Shown: positions 27,952 through 36,459 of the stretch, piece after piece | How positions within the stretch are numbered: the stretch's first letter is position 1 | Layout: each line of letters begins with the position of its first letter | Source: Rhodospirillaceae bacterium | GTDB taxonomy: Bacteria; Pseudomonadota; Alphaproteobacteria; Thalassobaculales; Thalassobaculaceae | Direction: 5' to 3' | Length of the DNA: 64,000 nucleotides | Assembly (NCBI GenBank): GCA_018401495.1 | Contig: JAGYJX010000005.1 | Location: 248,001 to 312,000, forward strand | The notes under the pieces: model-generated | The model's database searches: none | What the model saw: the letters and a program-made list of their open reading frames with translations, nothing else | What the model was told of the DNA's origin: nothing | Program-made: the position numbers and the translations under genes

Positions 27952-28358
27952 CGGGATCCCTCCCGGTCACCGCCGGGGCCAGCGGCGAGCGCTCTGCCGA
28001 ACAGTTTCGCCAACACCGGGCGAATCGGCAGAAACAGGCGGTAGCCGGTCTCGAGGACGACCAGCATCCCGGGAAGCGCAGCGAGGCGCGCGGCCCAGCG
28101 CCAGCGTGGCAGGCGGCGCCAGACGTCGACGAACGCCGCAGCGCCGGAGATCAACGTCCCGTCGTCCGCCCGGACGTGGAACCGCGACATCGCCTCCTGA
28201 CGGGTCAGATCGGCGGGCACCACGACCTCCGGCAGCGAGACGTCCACGAAGTCCAGCGCGTCGGCCCCGGCTTCCGCGCGGTAGTGGCTTATCTCCGCCC
28301 GGCACAACGGGCAGGACCCGTCGAAATAGACGGTCAGTGACGGCTTTTCAGATGCCAT
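27948..28358 (-). CDS. DCC family thiol-disulfide oxidoreductase (DUF393)
   Basis: A 136-residue thioredoxin-like protein. The diagnostic DGSCPLCRAE holds the Asp and the Cys-x-x-Cys at residues 13-19; the C-terminal half (RFHVRADDGTLISGAAAFVDVW, then ETGYRLFLPIRP) matches DUF393. The start is the ATG at 28358, which lies inside the end of the renalase-like gene (11-base overlap). It overlaps the SDR gene by 4 bases. The overlaps indicate cotranslation and a shared, unknown redox role. Confidence 0.88.
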   Translation of the reverse strand: MASEKPSLTVYFDGSCPLCRAEISHYRAEAGADALDFVDVSLPEVVVPADLTRQEAMSRFHVRADDGTLISGAAAFVDVWRRLPRWRWAARLAALPGMLVVLETGYRLFLPIRPVLAKLFGRALAAGPGGDREGSR

Positions 28359-29307
28359 GTCCGGCTCCCTGGGATGCGATGACGACCTCGGCCATCGCCT
28401 CGCCGCTGTCGAATGCCGCCTCCACCCGCGGCCCCAGGCACCAGTCGCCGCAGGCGCCCAACCTAGATCCGGCGTCCCACAGGCAGGGCGTGCCGGTCGG
28501 CTGCTCGACCAGCGCGTAGCGCCAGCGGTGCGCCGCCGCGAACATGGTCTCGCCGGCAATCCCGTAACGATCGTGAAGCATCGAGGCCAACGCGCCGGCG
28601 ACATCCACCGGCGAATGCTCAAGATGCTGGCGCGACCAGTCTGGTGCGGCGTGGACGACCACGCATTCGGTTGCGCCGGAGCGGCCGGGTTTGGCGGAGT
28701 CCCGAGCAATCCAGGCGATCGCGCCGTCCTCCGGGCGGATCCGGTCCCAGTCGAACCGGGTGGGGGCGGAATACCCGAGCATCAGCGCCCAGCAGGGCGC
28801 GTAGCGAACGCCGTCCAGGGCAGGCATCGCCAGCCCGGCGGTGGCCGCCAACGGCACGATCTGCGGCGCGGGGAGAGCCAGAATGACCGCCGAGAAGGCA
28901 CCGTTTCCCGGCGTCGCCACGGGGCCTTCGGCGGTCAGCACCATCCAGCCCGTCGCCAGCCGGCGCAGCGCCGTCACCCGGCAACCGCCGACTACCGTCT
29001 CGCCCGCGAGCATTCCCCGAGCCGGCCCGCTCATGCCGGGTGTCCCGACGTAGGCTCCCTCGAACCACTCGGCCGCCAGCCCGGCCTCGCACCATTCCTC
29101 GACCGCCGACTGGAAGCGTGGACCCCGGGCGGAGAAATACTGGGCGCCGTGATCGAACCGCAGATCGCCCTCGCGGCGCGTCGCCATCCGGCCACCGAGT
29201 CCCCGGCTCTTGTCGAACAGGGTGCAGGCAATCCCGGCCGTGCGCAGCCGACGCGCCGCCGCCAACCCGGCGATCCCGGCGCCTACGATGGCGATGTGTG
29301 TCGTCAT
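28348..29307 (-). CDS. NAD(P)/FAD-dependent oxidoreductase, renalase-like
   Basis: A 319-residue flavoprotein. The FAD fingerprint VGAGIAGLAAARRL begins at residue 8; then DKSRGLGGRMATRR and FDHGAQYFSARG are the renalase/amine-oxidase-like signature. The ending GDWCLGPRVEAAFDSGEAMA is also typical. Bacterial renalases oxidise isomeric dihydronicotinamides; whether this one does so is unknown. The ATG at 29307 is chosen because GGAGG lies 7 bases upstream. It is the first gene of the renalase-DCC-SDR unit. Confidence 0.85.
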   Translation of the reverse strand: MTTHIAIVGAGIAGLAAARRLRTAGIACTLFDKSRGLGGRMATRREGDLRFDHGAQYFSARGPRFQSAVEEWCEAGLAAEWFEGAYVGTPGMSGPARGMLAGETVVGGCRVTALRRLATGWMVLTAEGPVATPGNGAFSAVILALPAPQIVPLAATAGLAMPALDGVRYAPCWALMLGYSAPTRFDWDRIRPEDGAIAWIARDSAKPGRSGATECVVVHAAPDWSRQHLEHSPVDVAGALASMLHDRYGIAGETMFAAAHRWRYALVEQPTGTPCLWDAGSRLGACGDWCLGPRVEAAFDSGEAMAEVVIASQGAGHGI

Positions 29308-29360
29308 TCCCATTCCTCCGTTGCCCGCCCTCATACGACGGCACGCCGAGGATGGACCTG

Positions 29361-30347
29361 TCAGCCGGGAGCCCAGCCCAGCGTGGCCGGTACGAACAAC
29401 TCGTCGACCATCACCGCCCGAGGGGCAATTCCCTGGACACAGGAGTATCGACACAGGGCCTCGATCGCCGGCCGGTTGGCGTCGACGCCGTAGCGCCAGA
29501 AATCGTCACCCAGGATCCGTCGCGATCGCTCGGCCTCGGTCGGCGCCCAGGGCAGGCTTGTAAACGGCGCCTGGCTCTCGTCGGTGCGCGCCACCGCATA
29601 GCGCCGGGCCGCCTCGAAGGCGTCGCACACACGCAGGCAGAGCCCCGGATCGCGCTCGGCGATCTCACGGCGGATGCCGATCAGGTGCATGATCGGAAAC
29701 ACGCCGGTGCGGCGGGCGTAGTCGGCCTCGACCGCAGCGTAGTCGACGAACAGCCGACCAACCCCCTGCGCGCCATCCAGGAACGCCGGCGGCGGCTTGT
29801 AGGCGACCAGCGCGTCGATGTCGCCGTCGCGCAGCGCGTCCGACAGGTTCGCACCGGTCGCCAGCGGCTCCAACTCGACGCCGCGCGGCCTGACCCGGAC
29901 GATCGGCTCGGAATCACCCCGGTAGGCCGGGCCGTAGCGCCAACGGACGTCGCCGGCGCGCAGCCCGAAATCGTCCTCCAGCACGCCGCGCGCCACCAGC
30001 GCCGCGGTCATCGAGTACTCGCGGACCCCGACCGTGCGACCGGCCAGGTCACGCGGCCCGCGGATCCCGCGGTCGGTCCGGATGTAAACCGCCGAATGCC
30101 GGAACGCCCGCGACGGGAACACCGGCAGTCCGACATAGGGGCAGCCGACGGTCGCCGTCAGGTACAGGTAGTTGCTGAACGACAACTCCGTAACGTCATA
30201 AGCCTGCTCGTCGAAGGCCCGGGCGAAAATCTCCTCCAGCGGCGCGGTCACGTACTCGGTGTCGACGCCATCGACCCCGACCAGCCCCGCCATCAGCGGC
30301 AGGGTGCGGTCGTAGGCGCCGACCGCGATCCTGAGGCTGGTGGTCAG
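29361..30347 (-). CDS. 4,5-dihydroxyphthalate decarboxylase-like (periplasmic-binding-fold) protein, CTG start
   Basis: A 328-residue protein without signal peptide that resembles the dihydroxyphthalate decarboxylase family, whose fold is that of ABC solute-binding proteins. Typical pieces are SLRIAVGAYDRTLPLMAG, FDVTELSFSNYL-like text (YDVTELSFSNYLYL), FPSRAFRHSAVYIRTDRGI and the late GVFPIMHLIGIRREI. No ATG, GTG or TTG lies near the conserved N-terminus. The frame begins with CTG at 30345-30347, which overlaps the upstream stop as CTGA, in the position of a normal ATGA junction. AGGAG lies 8 bases before it. A CTG start is therefore likely. It is coupled to a CnbZ-like gene. The substrate is unknown but an aromatic acid is plausible. 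Confidence 0.72.
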   Translation of the reverse strand: MTTSLRIAVGAYDRTLPLMAGLVGVDGVDTEYVTAPLEEIFARAFDEQAYDVTELSFSNYLYLTATVGCPYVGLPVFPSRAFRHSAVYIRTDRGIRGPRDLAGRTVGVREYSMTAALVARGVLEDDFGLRAGDVRWRYGPAYRGDSEPIVRVRPRGVELEPLATGANLSDALRDGDIDALVAYKPPPAFLDGAQGVGRLFVDYAAVEADYARRTGVFPIMHLIGIRREIAERDPGLCLRVCDAFEAARRYAVARTDESQAPFTSLPWAPTEAERSRRILGDDFWRYGVDANRPAIEALCRYSCVQGIAPRAVMVDELFVPATLGWAPG

Positions 30348-31090
30348 GCGACCAACTCCTCGAGCACGCCGCGGCAATCCATCTCGAACTCGAGGTCGAC
30401 GACCGGCGGCCGGTCGAAATGCCAGGTGACGCCCCCAGGGGCTGCGCCTCGGGCGACGATCTCGCTGGCCAGGAACGGGTGGATGTCGTGGACGGTGTAG
30501 ACCTGGGTCGCCGTCACCTCCGCCCAACCGGCTCCGAGGGCGCCCAGCCGGCGCTCCATCTCGCCCAGCACGAAGCGCGCCTTCTCGGCGATCGCCGCCG
30601 GGCTGAGGTCGCCGCGCCGCACGATGTGGTCGCGGTAGTTGTCGCGGCCCTCAGGGCACTCGCCGCTGCCGGCGACCACGAAGGACGGGGACGGCTCGTC
30701 CCGCTCGACGGTGAAGGTGAAGGCGTGGAACGACGGCTCGGACGGGCCGCCGACCTCGGGGCAGACGTTGCTGCGCGCCACCGGGTTGGTCGACCCGTCG
30801 TAGATCCCCCAGCGCGACAGGGTGTCGACGTAGCTTTCGTTGAAGCGCCGGAAGCCGTCCTCGGAGAACTGGCCGGGGGACCGCAGTTCGCAGGCGCAGA
30901 ACGCCGTCAGCGGCCGTCCCGCCGCCTTGATCGCGGCCTCGGCACGCGCGAACCCCTCGGCGAGCGGCACCGGGCGCCGGAACCGGACCCGGCGCAGCCC
31001 GTAGCCGGGCATCGCCGCAACGCCGGCGGAATACTGGAAGACTCCCGGGACGAACCGGTATCCCCCGGACTGGAAGTCGGTGATGGTCAT
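30344..31090 (-). CDS. CnbZ-like protein (2-amino-5-chloromuconate deaminase family)
   Basis: A 248-residue protein with text such as LRRVRFRRPVPLAEGFARAEAAIKAAGRPLTAFCACELRSPGQF (residues about 33-75). It recalls CnbZ, a RidA-fold deaminase from chloronitrobenzene degradation. The paired half ends with GWAEVTATQVYTVHDIHP. Family assignment is from memory of the motif and is moderate. It is the first of two coupled genes; its stop (TGA) overlaps the following CTG start. Together with the decarboxylase-like partner it suggests an aromatic amine or amino-muconate pathway. The start is the ATG at 31090. Confidence 0.6.
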   Translation of the reverse strand: MTITDFQSGGYRFVPGVFQYSAGVAAMPGYGLRRVRFRRPVPLAEGFARAEAAIKAAGRPLTAFCACELRSPGQFSEDGFRRFNESYVDTLSRWGIYDGSTNPVARSNVCPEVGGPSEPSFHAFTFTVERDEPSPSFVVAGSGECPEGRDNYRDHIVRRGDLSPAAIAEKARFVLGEMERRLGALGAGWAEVTATQVYTVHDIHPFLASEIVARGAAPGGVTWHFDRPPVVDLEFEMDCRGVLEELVA

Positions 31091-31229
31091 CGCGGAGCCC
31101 TCGGGGTGTTTCGTCAATCCCGACCATTCTGCCCATCGGGTCCGGCGCCCCGCAACCACATCTCCGTCTCCCCTCCCCGGCCGGCGCGTGGCATCGTTCA
31201 GGCCATGGGACGAGCCGAGGGAGGACGAC

Positions 31230-32423
31230 GTGCCGGACACCGGACTGATGCAGGGCTTTCCACCGCCGGCCGAGGCGCAGGTGACCTTGGCGAATTGGCG
31301 CACGCCGCCGTTCAACCGCTGGGCCTTCCACCACGTCCGCGAGATCATCGCGTCGGCGGACATCGCCAACGACCCCGACGCGGTCTGGCCGCTCGCCACC
31401 GCGCCGGCCGATCTGGACCGTCTGGTGGTGGACGGCGCGTCGACCTTCGGGGAGTTCCTGGCGGCGACCGACACCGACGGCCTCGTCATCCTGCAGCGCG
31501 GCCGGGTGGTGCACGAATCCTACGCCCACGGCCTGGACGCCCACACCCCGCACATCCTGATGTCGGTGTCGAAGTCGCTGCTCGGCCTGCTGGCCGGCAT
31601 CCTGGTCGACGACGGAACCCTCGACCCGGCGGCGCCGGTGACTCGCTACGTGCCGGAGATCGCCGGCACCGCCTACGCCGGCGCCACCGTGCGCCACCTG
31701 CTCGACATGCGCGCCGGCGTGGCGTTCGAGGAGAACTACCTCGCCACCTCCGGCGCCATCATCGCCTACCGCAAGGCGCAGAACTGGAACCCGCCGGAGC
31801 CGGGAGACCCGCCGTCGGATCTGCGGAGCTTCTACGCCGGCATGACCGGAACCGACGGCCCGCACGGCGACCGCTTCCACTACGTCTCGCCGAACACCGA
31901 CCTGCTCGGCTGGGTGATCGAGCGCGCCACCGCAAGGCGCTACGCCGATCTGGTGTCGGAGCGGCTGTGGCGCCCGATGGGCGCCGAGCGCAGCGCCTAC
32001 ATCACCGTCGACCGGCTCGGCGCGCCGCGCTGCGCCGGCGGGTTCTGCGCGACCGTTCGCGACCTGGCCCGGGTCGGCCAATTGCTGGTTCAGGACGGAG
32101 CCCGGGACGGCCGCCGCATCATCCCCTCGGCGTGGATCGACGACCTGGCTTCGGGCGGCGACGCCGCCGCCTGGGCGCGCGGCGACTTCGCCGAGCTGTT
32201 CCGCGCCGCGCCGATGCGCTACCGCAGCCAGTGGTACACGCTCGACGGCCCGGCGCCGCTGCTGTTCGGCTTCGGCGTCCACGGCCAGAACCTGTTCGTC
32301 GACCGCGCCCGCGACATCGTCATCGCCAAGGTGTCCTCGCAGGCCCTGCCGATCGACGAGGCCCGCAACGCCCTGACCATGCGGGCGGTGCAGTCGATCG
32401 CGGCGGCGCTGGCCGACGGGTAG
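31230..32423 (+). CDS. Serine hydrolase, beta-lactamase class C-like
   Basis: A 397-residue protein of the beta-lactamase/DD-peptidase fold. Ser112 and Lys115 in SVSKSLLG form the SxxK motif. YVSPNTDLLG provides the Tyr, with a less usual spacing before Asn. No signal peptide is seen, so the enzyme is probably cytosolic, like many esterases of this group. The GTG at 31230 is preferred because GGGAGG ends 5 bases upstream; ATG 31248 would shorten it by six residues. It is divergent from the CnbZ-like gene. The substrate is unknown. Confidence 0.83.
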   Translation: MPDTGLMQGFPPPAEAQVTLANWRTPPFNRWAFHHVREIIASADIANDPDAVWPLATAPADLDRLVVDGASTFGEFLAATDTDGLVILQRGRVVHESYAHGLDAHTPHILMSVSKSLLGLLAGILVDDGTLDPAAPVTRYVPEIAGTAYAGATVRHLLDMRAGVAFEENYLATSGAIIAYRKAQNWNPPEPGDPPSDLRSFYAGMTGTDGPHGDRFHYVSPNTDLLGWVIERATARRYADLVSERLWRPMGAERSAYITVDRLGAPRCAGGFCATVRDLARVGQLLVQDGARDGRRIIPSAWIDDLASGGDAAAWARGDFAELFRAAPMRYRSQWYTLDGPAPLLFGFGVHGQNLFVDRARDIVIAKVSSQALPIDEARNALTMRAVQSIAAALADG

Positions 32424-32442
32424 TGGCTCCGGCCGGCCTGGC

Positions 32443-33180
32443 TCACAGGTTGCGGGCGTAGAGGGCGATCAGCCGCTGCCAATGCCGCTCGGCCGCAGGC
32501 TTGTCGTAGCACCAGCGCTGCGGGAACGCGTAGCCGTGGTGGACGTCCGGGTAGATCTCCAGCTCGCCACGCGCGCCGGAGGTCTCGAACAGCCGGCGCA
32601 ACTCCTCGACCATGGGCAGCGGGGCCAGCTCGTCATGTTCGGCGCAGGCGATGTACAGCTCACCCTTGGCCTTGCCCATGGTCAGGTGCGGGCTTTCGAC
32701 CGCGTCGCTGACCAGCCAGGTGCCATAGAACGAGGCGGCGGCGGCCACCCGGTCGGGGTAGCGGGCGGCGGCGGCCAGGGCGTAGGGACCGCTCATGCAA
32801 TAGCCGTGGCAGCCGACCGGCCCCGGCCGGACGTCATCGCGGGCGTCGACGAAAGCCAGCATGGCGGCGAAGTCGTCCATCACCGGCGGGATGGTCATCC
32901 GGGTCCGCACCGCCCGCATCCGGGCGTGCTCGGCGCTGCCGGCGGTCAGGACGTCCGGGCCGTAATACGTGTCGGTGCCGGCCCGGTAGTAGAGGTTCGG
33001 CAGCAGCACCAGGTAGCCGACGGTCGCCATCCGACGCGCCATGTCCCGCAGTTCCTCGCGGATTCCGGGGGCGTCCATGAGCAGGAAGACGGCCGGAAAC
33101 GGCCCGCCCCGATCGGGACGGCACACGAAAGTGGGCATCGCGCCGTCGGCGGTCGGTATGTCGAGCGTGTCTTCGAGCAT
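32443..33180 (-). CDS. Dienelactone hydrolase family protein
   Basis: A 245-residue cytosolic alpha/beta hydrolase. The triad can be read: Cys128 in GYCMSG, Asp183 in AEHDELAP and His214 or His215 in DVHHGYAFP. The start is the ATG at 33180, with GGGAGG 8 bases upstream. It is convergent with the serine hydrolase and divergent from the VOC gene. It differs from the exported paralogue at 6164 in lacking a leader. Lactone or ester cleavage is expected; the natural substrate is unknown. Confidence 0.85.
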   Translation of the reverse strand: MLEDTLDIPTADGAMPTFVCRPDRGGPFPAVFLLMDAPGIREELRDMARRMATVGYLVLLPNLYYRAGTDTYYGPDVLTAGSAEHARMRAVRTRMTIPPVMDDFAAMLAFVDARDDVRPGPVGCHGYCMSGPYALAAAARYPDRVAAAASFYGTWLVSDAVESPHLTMGKAKGELYIACAEHDELAPLPMVEELRRLFETSGARGELEIYPDVHHGYAFPQRWCYDKPAAERHWQRLIALYARNL

Positions 33181-33355
33181 GACTGCATCCTCCCGGTCGA
33201 AGGTCGCCAGACTAGGGCGTCCGCCCCCCGGGGACCATCGACGCCTGACGTCGGGTGTCGTGCCGGGATCGACCGCGATTCCGTCGTCTCGGCCGGTTGT
33301 CGCAAGGGACCCGGCCGGGCATGGTTTGCCGCAAACTGGAGAGCGAGGGCATGCC

Positions 33356-34204
33356 ATGACCACTGCGAACAGAACACCGGGCTGGGCGATCGGGCATGTG
33401 GGGCTGTGCGTCCACGACACCGAGGCGGCGTGGACGTTCTACGAAGGCGTCGTTGGCCTCGCCCCATCCCATGCCAGCTCCCGGCGCCCGGGCGCGGCGA
33501 CGGTCGCCACCGATAACGGCGCACAGTCCGCCTCGTTCTACTCGGCCGTCCCCGGGTTTGCCCGCGACCGGCAGTGCCTGCACAACCCGCGCGTCATGAA
33601 ATTCGTCTCGATCGAGGTCGACGACCTCGACGGCGTCGCCAGCCGGCTGGCGAAGCTCGGAGTGCCGTGCTCGGAGATCGTCATACCCGAGCGCGACGAC
33701 GCGGTTCAGCTGTTCTGCTTCGATCCCTCGATGAACCTCATCGGTTTCGGCCGCCACGCGGCGGCCGGCGTGGCGAGCGCCGGCGATCCCGCCTGGCTGA
33801 TCCATCACGTCAACCTGCAGGCGCACGACGTCCGCGACACGATCGGCTTCTTCACCGGCGTCGCCGACATGCGCGAAGGCACCTGGATGGCGCCACCGGA
33901 GATGGGCGATTTCAGCATCGATCCCAAGCAACTCGCGGTGCTGACGCTCGGCAGCGACAACCGGGGCCTTCACATCATCCGGCCGGACGCGGGGTTCGGG
34001 TACCGCAACGGCTTCGCCCACAACCCGTCGATCGGCGGTCACCCGGCCTTCGCCGTGCCCGACATTCAGGCGGTCATGCGACGGCTCCGGGACGCCGACG
34101 TCGTGTTCTCGGACGCCGGCACCTACGCCATGACCGGCTACCATCAGGTTTACGTGTACGATCCGAGCTACAATCTCATCGAGATCAACCAGAAGGTCGC
34201 GTAG
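33356..34204 (+). CDS. Two-domain VOC family protein (extradiol dioxygenase/glyoxalase-like)
   Basis: A 282-residue protein with two vicinal-oxygen-chelate modules. The first spans residues 10-130 (IGHVGLCVHDTEAAWTFYEGVVGL, ending SMNLIGFG) and the second 145-280 (HHVNLQAHDVRDTIGFFTGV, ending SYNLIEINQ). His in HHVNL and Glu in NLIEI fit metal ligands of the extradiol type. The start is ATG 33356. The CIA30-like gene follows 38 bases later. An aromatic or glyoxal substrate is possible but not shown. Confidence 0.82.
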   Translation: MTTANRTPGWAIGHVGLCVHDTEAAWTFYEGVVGLAPSHASSRRPGAATVATDNGAQSASFYSAVPGFARDRQCLHNPRVMKFVSIEVDDLDGVASRLAKLGVPCSEIVIPERDDAVQLFCFDPSMNLIGFGRHAAAGVASAGDPAWLIHHVNLQAHDVRDTIGFFTGVADMREGTWMAPPEMGDFSIDPKQLAVLTLGSDNRGLHIIRPDAGFGYRNGFAHNPSIGGHPAFAVPDIQAVMRRLRDADVVFSDAGTYAMTGYHQVYVYDPSYNLIEINQKVA

Positions 34205-34242
34205 CGGTCATCCCCGCCGGGCGGCCGCGTCCGGGAGACCCC

Positions 34243-34761
34243 ATGGCCGCCAACGCTGTCATCGACGACCTCGACCGCGACCCGCCGACGGCGTCGACAG
34301 GCAGCGACTGGCAACTCCTGACCGACCGGGTCATGGGCGGCGTTTCCAGTGGGACGCTGGCCCGCGAGGTGATCGCCGGGCGCCCCGCCCTTCGCCTCTG
34401 CGGCGACGTCAGCCTTGAGAACAACGGCGGCTTCATCCAGATGGCGCTCGACCTGGCACCAGGCGGCGTATCGGTCGACGCCGGTGTCTGGACCGGCATC
34501 GAGCTCGACGTGTTCGGCGAGGATCAGGAGTACGGCGTGCATCTGCGGACGCCCGACCTCACCCGACCGTGGCAATCCTATCGCCACGGCTTCAGGACCC
34601 TGCCGGTCTGGCAGTCGCTGCGGATGCCGTTCGCGGGTTTCGCTCCGCACCGCACGGACATACCGCTCGACACAAGGCGACTTCGCCGCCTCGGCGTGGT
34701 AGCAATCGGTAGGGCCTTCTGCGCCGACTTGGCGCTCGGCGGAGTCCGGTTCTTCGCCTGA
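34243..34761 (+). CDS. CIA30 family protein (complex I intermediate-associated-like)
   Basis: A 172-residue protein with the CIA30/jelly-roll fold (WQLLTDRVMGGVSSGTL, LRLCGDVSLENNGGFIQM, GIELDVFGEDQEYGVHLRT). CIA30 is a mitochondrial complex I assembly factor in eukaryotes; bacterial members have unclear roles and are often just CBM-like. The start is the ATG at 34243 after GGGAGACCCC. It ends before a hairpin at 34786-34805. No complex I genes are near. Confidence 0.83.
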   Translation: MAANAVIDDLDRDPPTASTGSDWQLLTDRVMGGVSSGTLAREVIAGRPALRLCGDVSLENNGGFIQMALDLAPGGVSVDAGVWTGIELDVFGEDQEYGVHLRTPDLTRPWQSYRHGFRTLPVWQSLRMPFAGFAPHRTDIPLDTRRLRRLGVVAIGRAFCADLALGGVRFFA

Positions 34762-34785
34762 CGAAGGCCGCCAGCTACCGATCCC

Positions 34786-34805
34786 CTGCCGCCGCCCTGC
34801 GGCAG
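34786..34805. terminator. Hairpin after the CIA30 gene
   Basis: CTGCCGC at 34786-34792 pairs with GCGGCAG at 34799-34805 around a 6-base loop, 24 bases after the CIA30 stop codon. GC-rich, without a T run. Confidence 0.4.
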
Positions 34806-34900
34806 CCGGCACCATCGACCGCTACCGCGACGTCGACCCCTGCTCGGTCGACGACATCGCCCTATATCGAGCACAGACGTCAAAAGGCTCAGGCAGTAAA

Positions 34901-35137
34901 ATGACCTCTTCCCGCATGCTGATCGAGGCCGGTTCCCGCTTCCAGTCCATCCGCGAGGGCGCGTTCGGCAACCGCCGGATCACCTATTGGCGCGTCGAAT
35001 CCGTTTCCCGGCGTTCCGAGGGTCTCGATCACGCCACCTTGGTGGAAGAGCAGGATCCGACCAACATCAAGACCCTGGCGGCCGCCGTGCTGCTCGACCG
35101 GCGGCGGTTTCTGCCCGCCGACGTCGTGGCCCGGTAG
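34901..35137 (+). CDS. Small hypothetical protein, 78 residues
   Basis: I do not recognise the family. The reading frame begins at ATG 34901 after an AT-rich leader (GTCAAAAGGCTCAGGCAGTAAA) and ends at 35137. The composition is protein-like: basic N-terminus, RRITYWRVESVSRRSEGLDHATLVEEQDPTNIKTLAAA and a charged end, with no membrane segment or Cys. The third-position GC bias matches the neighbours, so it is probably real. It lies 27 bases upstream of the formylglycine-generating-type gene and may share its transcript. Confidence 0.55.
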   Translation: MTSSRMLIEAGSRFQSIREGAFGNRRITYWRVESVSRRSEGLDHATLVEEQDPTNIKTLAAAVLLDRRRFLPADVVAR

Positions 35138-35164
35138 GACGCGACCCGGGGTTCGGGGAAAACG

Positions 35165-35897
35165 ATGGCGAGGCTCCTCACCGTGTCGCTTGCCGCAGCC
35201 CTCGCCCAGATCGGGGCGGCGCACGCCGACACTCAGCCCATCGGCCGGTTCGCGATCGACCGGACCGAGGTGACCATCGGAGCGTTCCGGGCGTTTGCCG
35301 AGGCCACCGGCACGGTGACCGCCGCCGAGCGCGACGGCGGCGGTGCGATCTACGAGGCGGGTTGGGTTCGCAAGCCCGGATGGACTTGGCGCACGCCGTT
35401 CGGTGCGCCGGGCGTCGACGACGAGCCGGCCGTGCATGTCACCCACGACGAGGCTCAGGCCTATTGCCGGTGGGCGGGCAAGCGGCTGCCGACCGACGCG
35501 GAGTGGCTGGAAGCCGCGCACACCGAGCGCCGGGAGGCGCCCCCGGCGCCGTTCGAGACCGGCAGGACATACCCGTACCCCACCGGGGACAGCCCGGCCG
35601 GGGCGAACTGCCTGGAGGAATGCGGTCCGGCGCCGGCGCTCGACCGCTCCGGCGTGCTGGCGCGCGGCGTCGGCCCGGCCCCTGCCGGCGCCACCACCGC
35701 CGGCGTCAACGGCCTGTTCGACATGGGCGCCAACGTCTGGGAATGGGTCGACACGGCTGCCGGATCGGAGCGCGATCACCCGCGGCGGGTCCTGGTGGTA
35801 CGGCGCCGCGCCGATGCACCGAGACCACCGCGCAAGCAAGCCCCGGAAACCGCCGTCGCCTATATCGGCTTCCGTTGCGTGGAGGATCGGCCGGTGA
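35165..35897 (+). CDS. Formylglycine-generating enzyme-like (SUMF1) exported protein, frameshifted
   Basis: A protein of about 243 residues with a Sec signal (cleaved after AHAD near residue 22). IGRFAIDRTEVTIGAFRAFAEATG is the standard SUMF opening, followed by VHVTHDEAQAYCRWAGKRLPTDAEWLEAAHT and the NGLFDMGANVWEWVD block. Near 35776 a G extra before ATC, and near 35850 one G missing from CCCCGGAAA, disturb the frame; repair restores ITRGGSWWYGAAPM and then ETAVAYIGFRCV. The active-site Cys pair of true sulfatase-modifying enzymes is not evident, so it may be one of the many SUMF-fold proteins with other jobs. As sequenced, the frame runs on into the lipocalin. If the frame were different at the end, TGA 35895-35897 would overlap the lipocalin start as GTGA. 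Confidence 0.75.
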
Positions 35898-36446
35898 GGC
35901 CGCTGATCTCGGCCGCGCTCGCGGTCGCGGCCTTCGCCTTGCTGGTCGGCTGCACCGGCCGACCCGATGGAGTGACGCCGGTCACGCCGTTCGACGTCGC
36001 CCGCTACGAGGGCAAGTGGTACGAGATCATGCGCCTCGACCACAGCTTCGAGCGCGGCCTCGCCAACGTGACCGCCGACTACGCGATCCGCGGCGACGGC
36101 TCGGTCGACGTGCTGAACCGCGGGCTCGAGCGCTCCAAATGCCTCTGGAAGGAAGCCGAGGGCCAGGCGCAGTTCCAGGGCAGTCCCGACGTCGCCAGCC
36201 TGTCGGTCACCTTCTTCTGGCCGTTCGCCGGCGGCTACCATGTGTTCGCCCTCGACCAGGAAGGCTACGAGTGGGCGGCGATCTCGGGCCCGACCCGGGA
36301 CTATCTGTGGATCCTGGCGCGCCAGCCGGACCTGCCATGCCGAGACCCGCGACCGGATCGTCGAGACGGCCAGGGGCCTGGGCTTCCCGGTCGATGACCT
36401 GATCCTGGTCGACCACACCCCGACGAGCTGCCCGCCACCGGCCTGA
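35894..36446 (+). CDS. Bacterial lipocalin (Blc-like) lipoprotein, frameshifted near the end
   Basis: An outer-membrane lipocalin of about 183 residues. The start is taken at GTG 35894 because RPLISAALAVAAFALLVGC is a lipoprotein signal with lipobox LVGC. Then come the lipocalin signature FDVARYEGKWYEIMRLDHSFERG, NVTADYAIRGDGSVDVLNRG and YHVFALDQEGYEWAAISGPTRDYLWILAR. One base is missing or extra near 36337; downstream the usual C-terminus reads ETRDRIVETARGLGF and ends at 36446. Blc-type lipocalins bind lysophospholipids or fatty acids. It follows the SUMF-like gene without a gap. Confidence 0.8.
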
Positions 36447-36459
36447 GCTTTGGCGACGG

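Noticed and set aside
35165..36397. A true SUMF-lipocalin fusion protein
   Set aside because: A lipoprotein signal peptide in mid-protein makes no sense, and indels are visible on both sides; two genes fit better.
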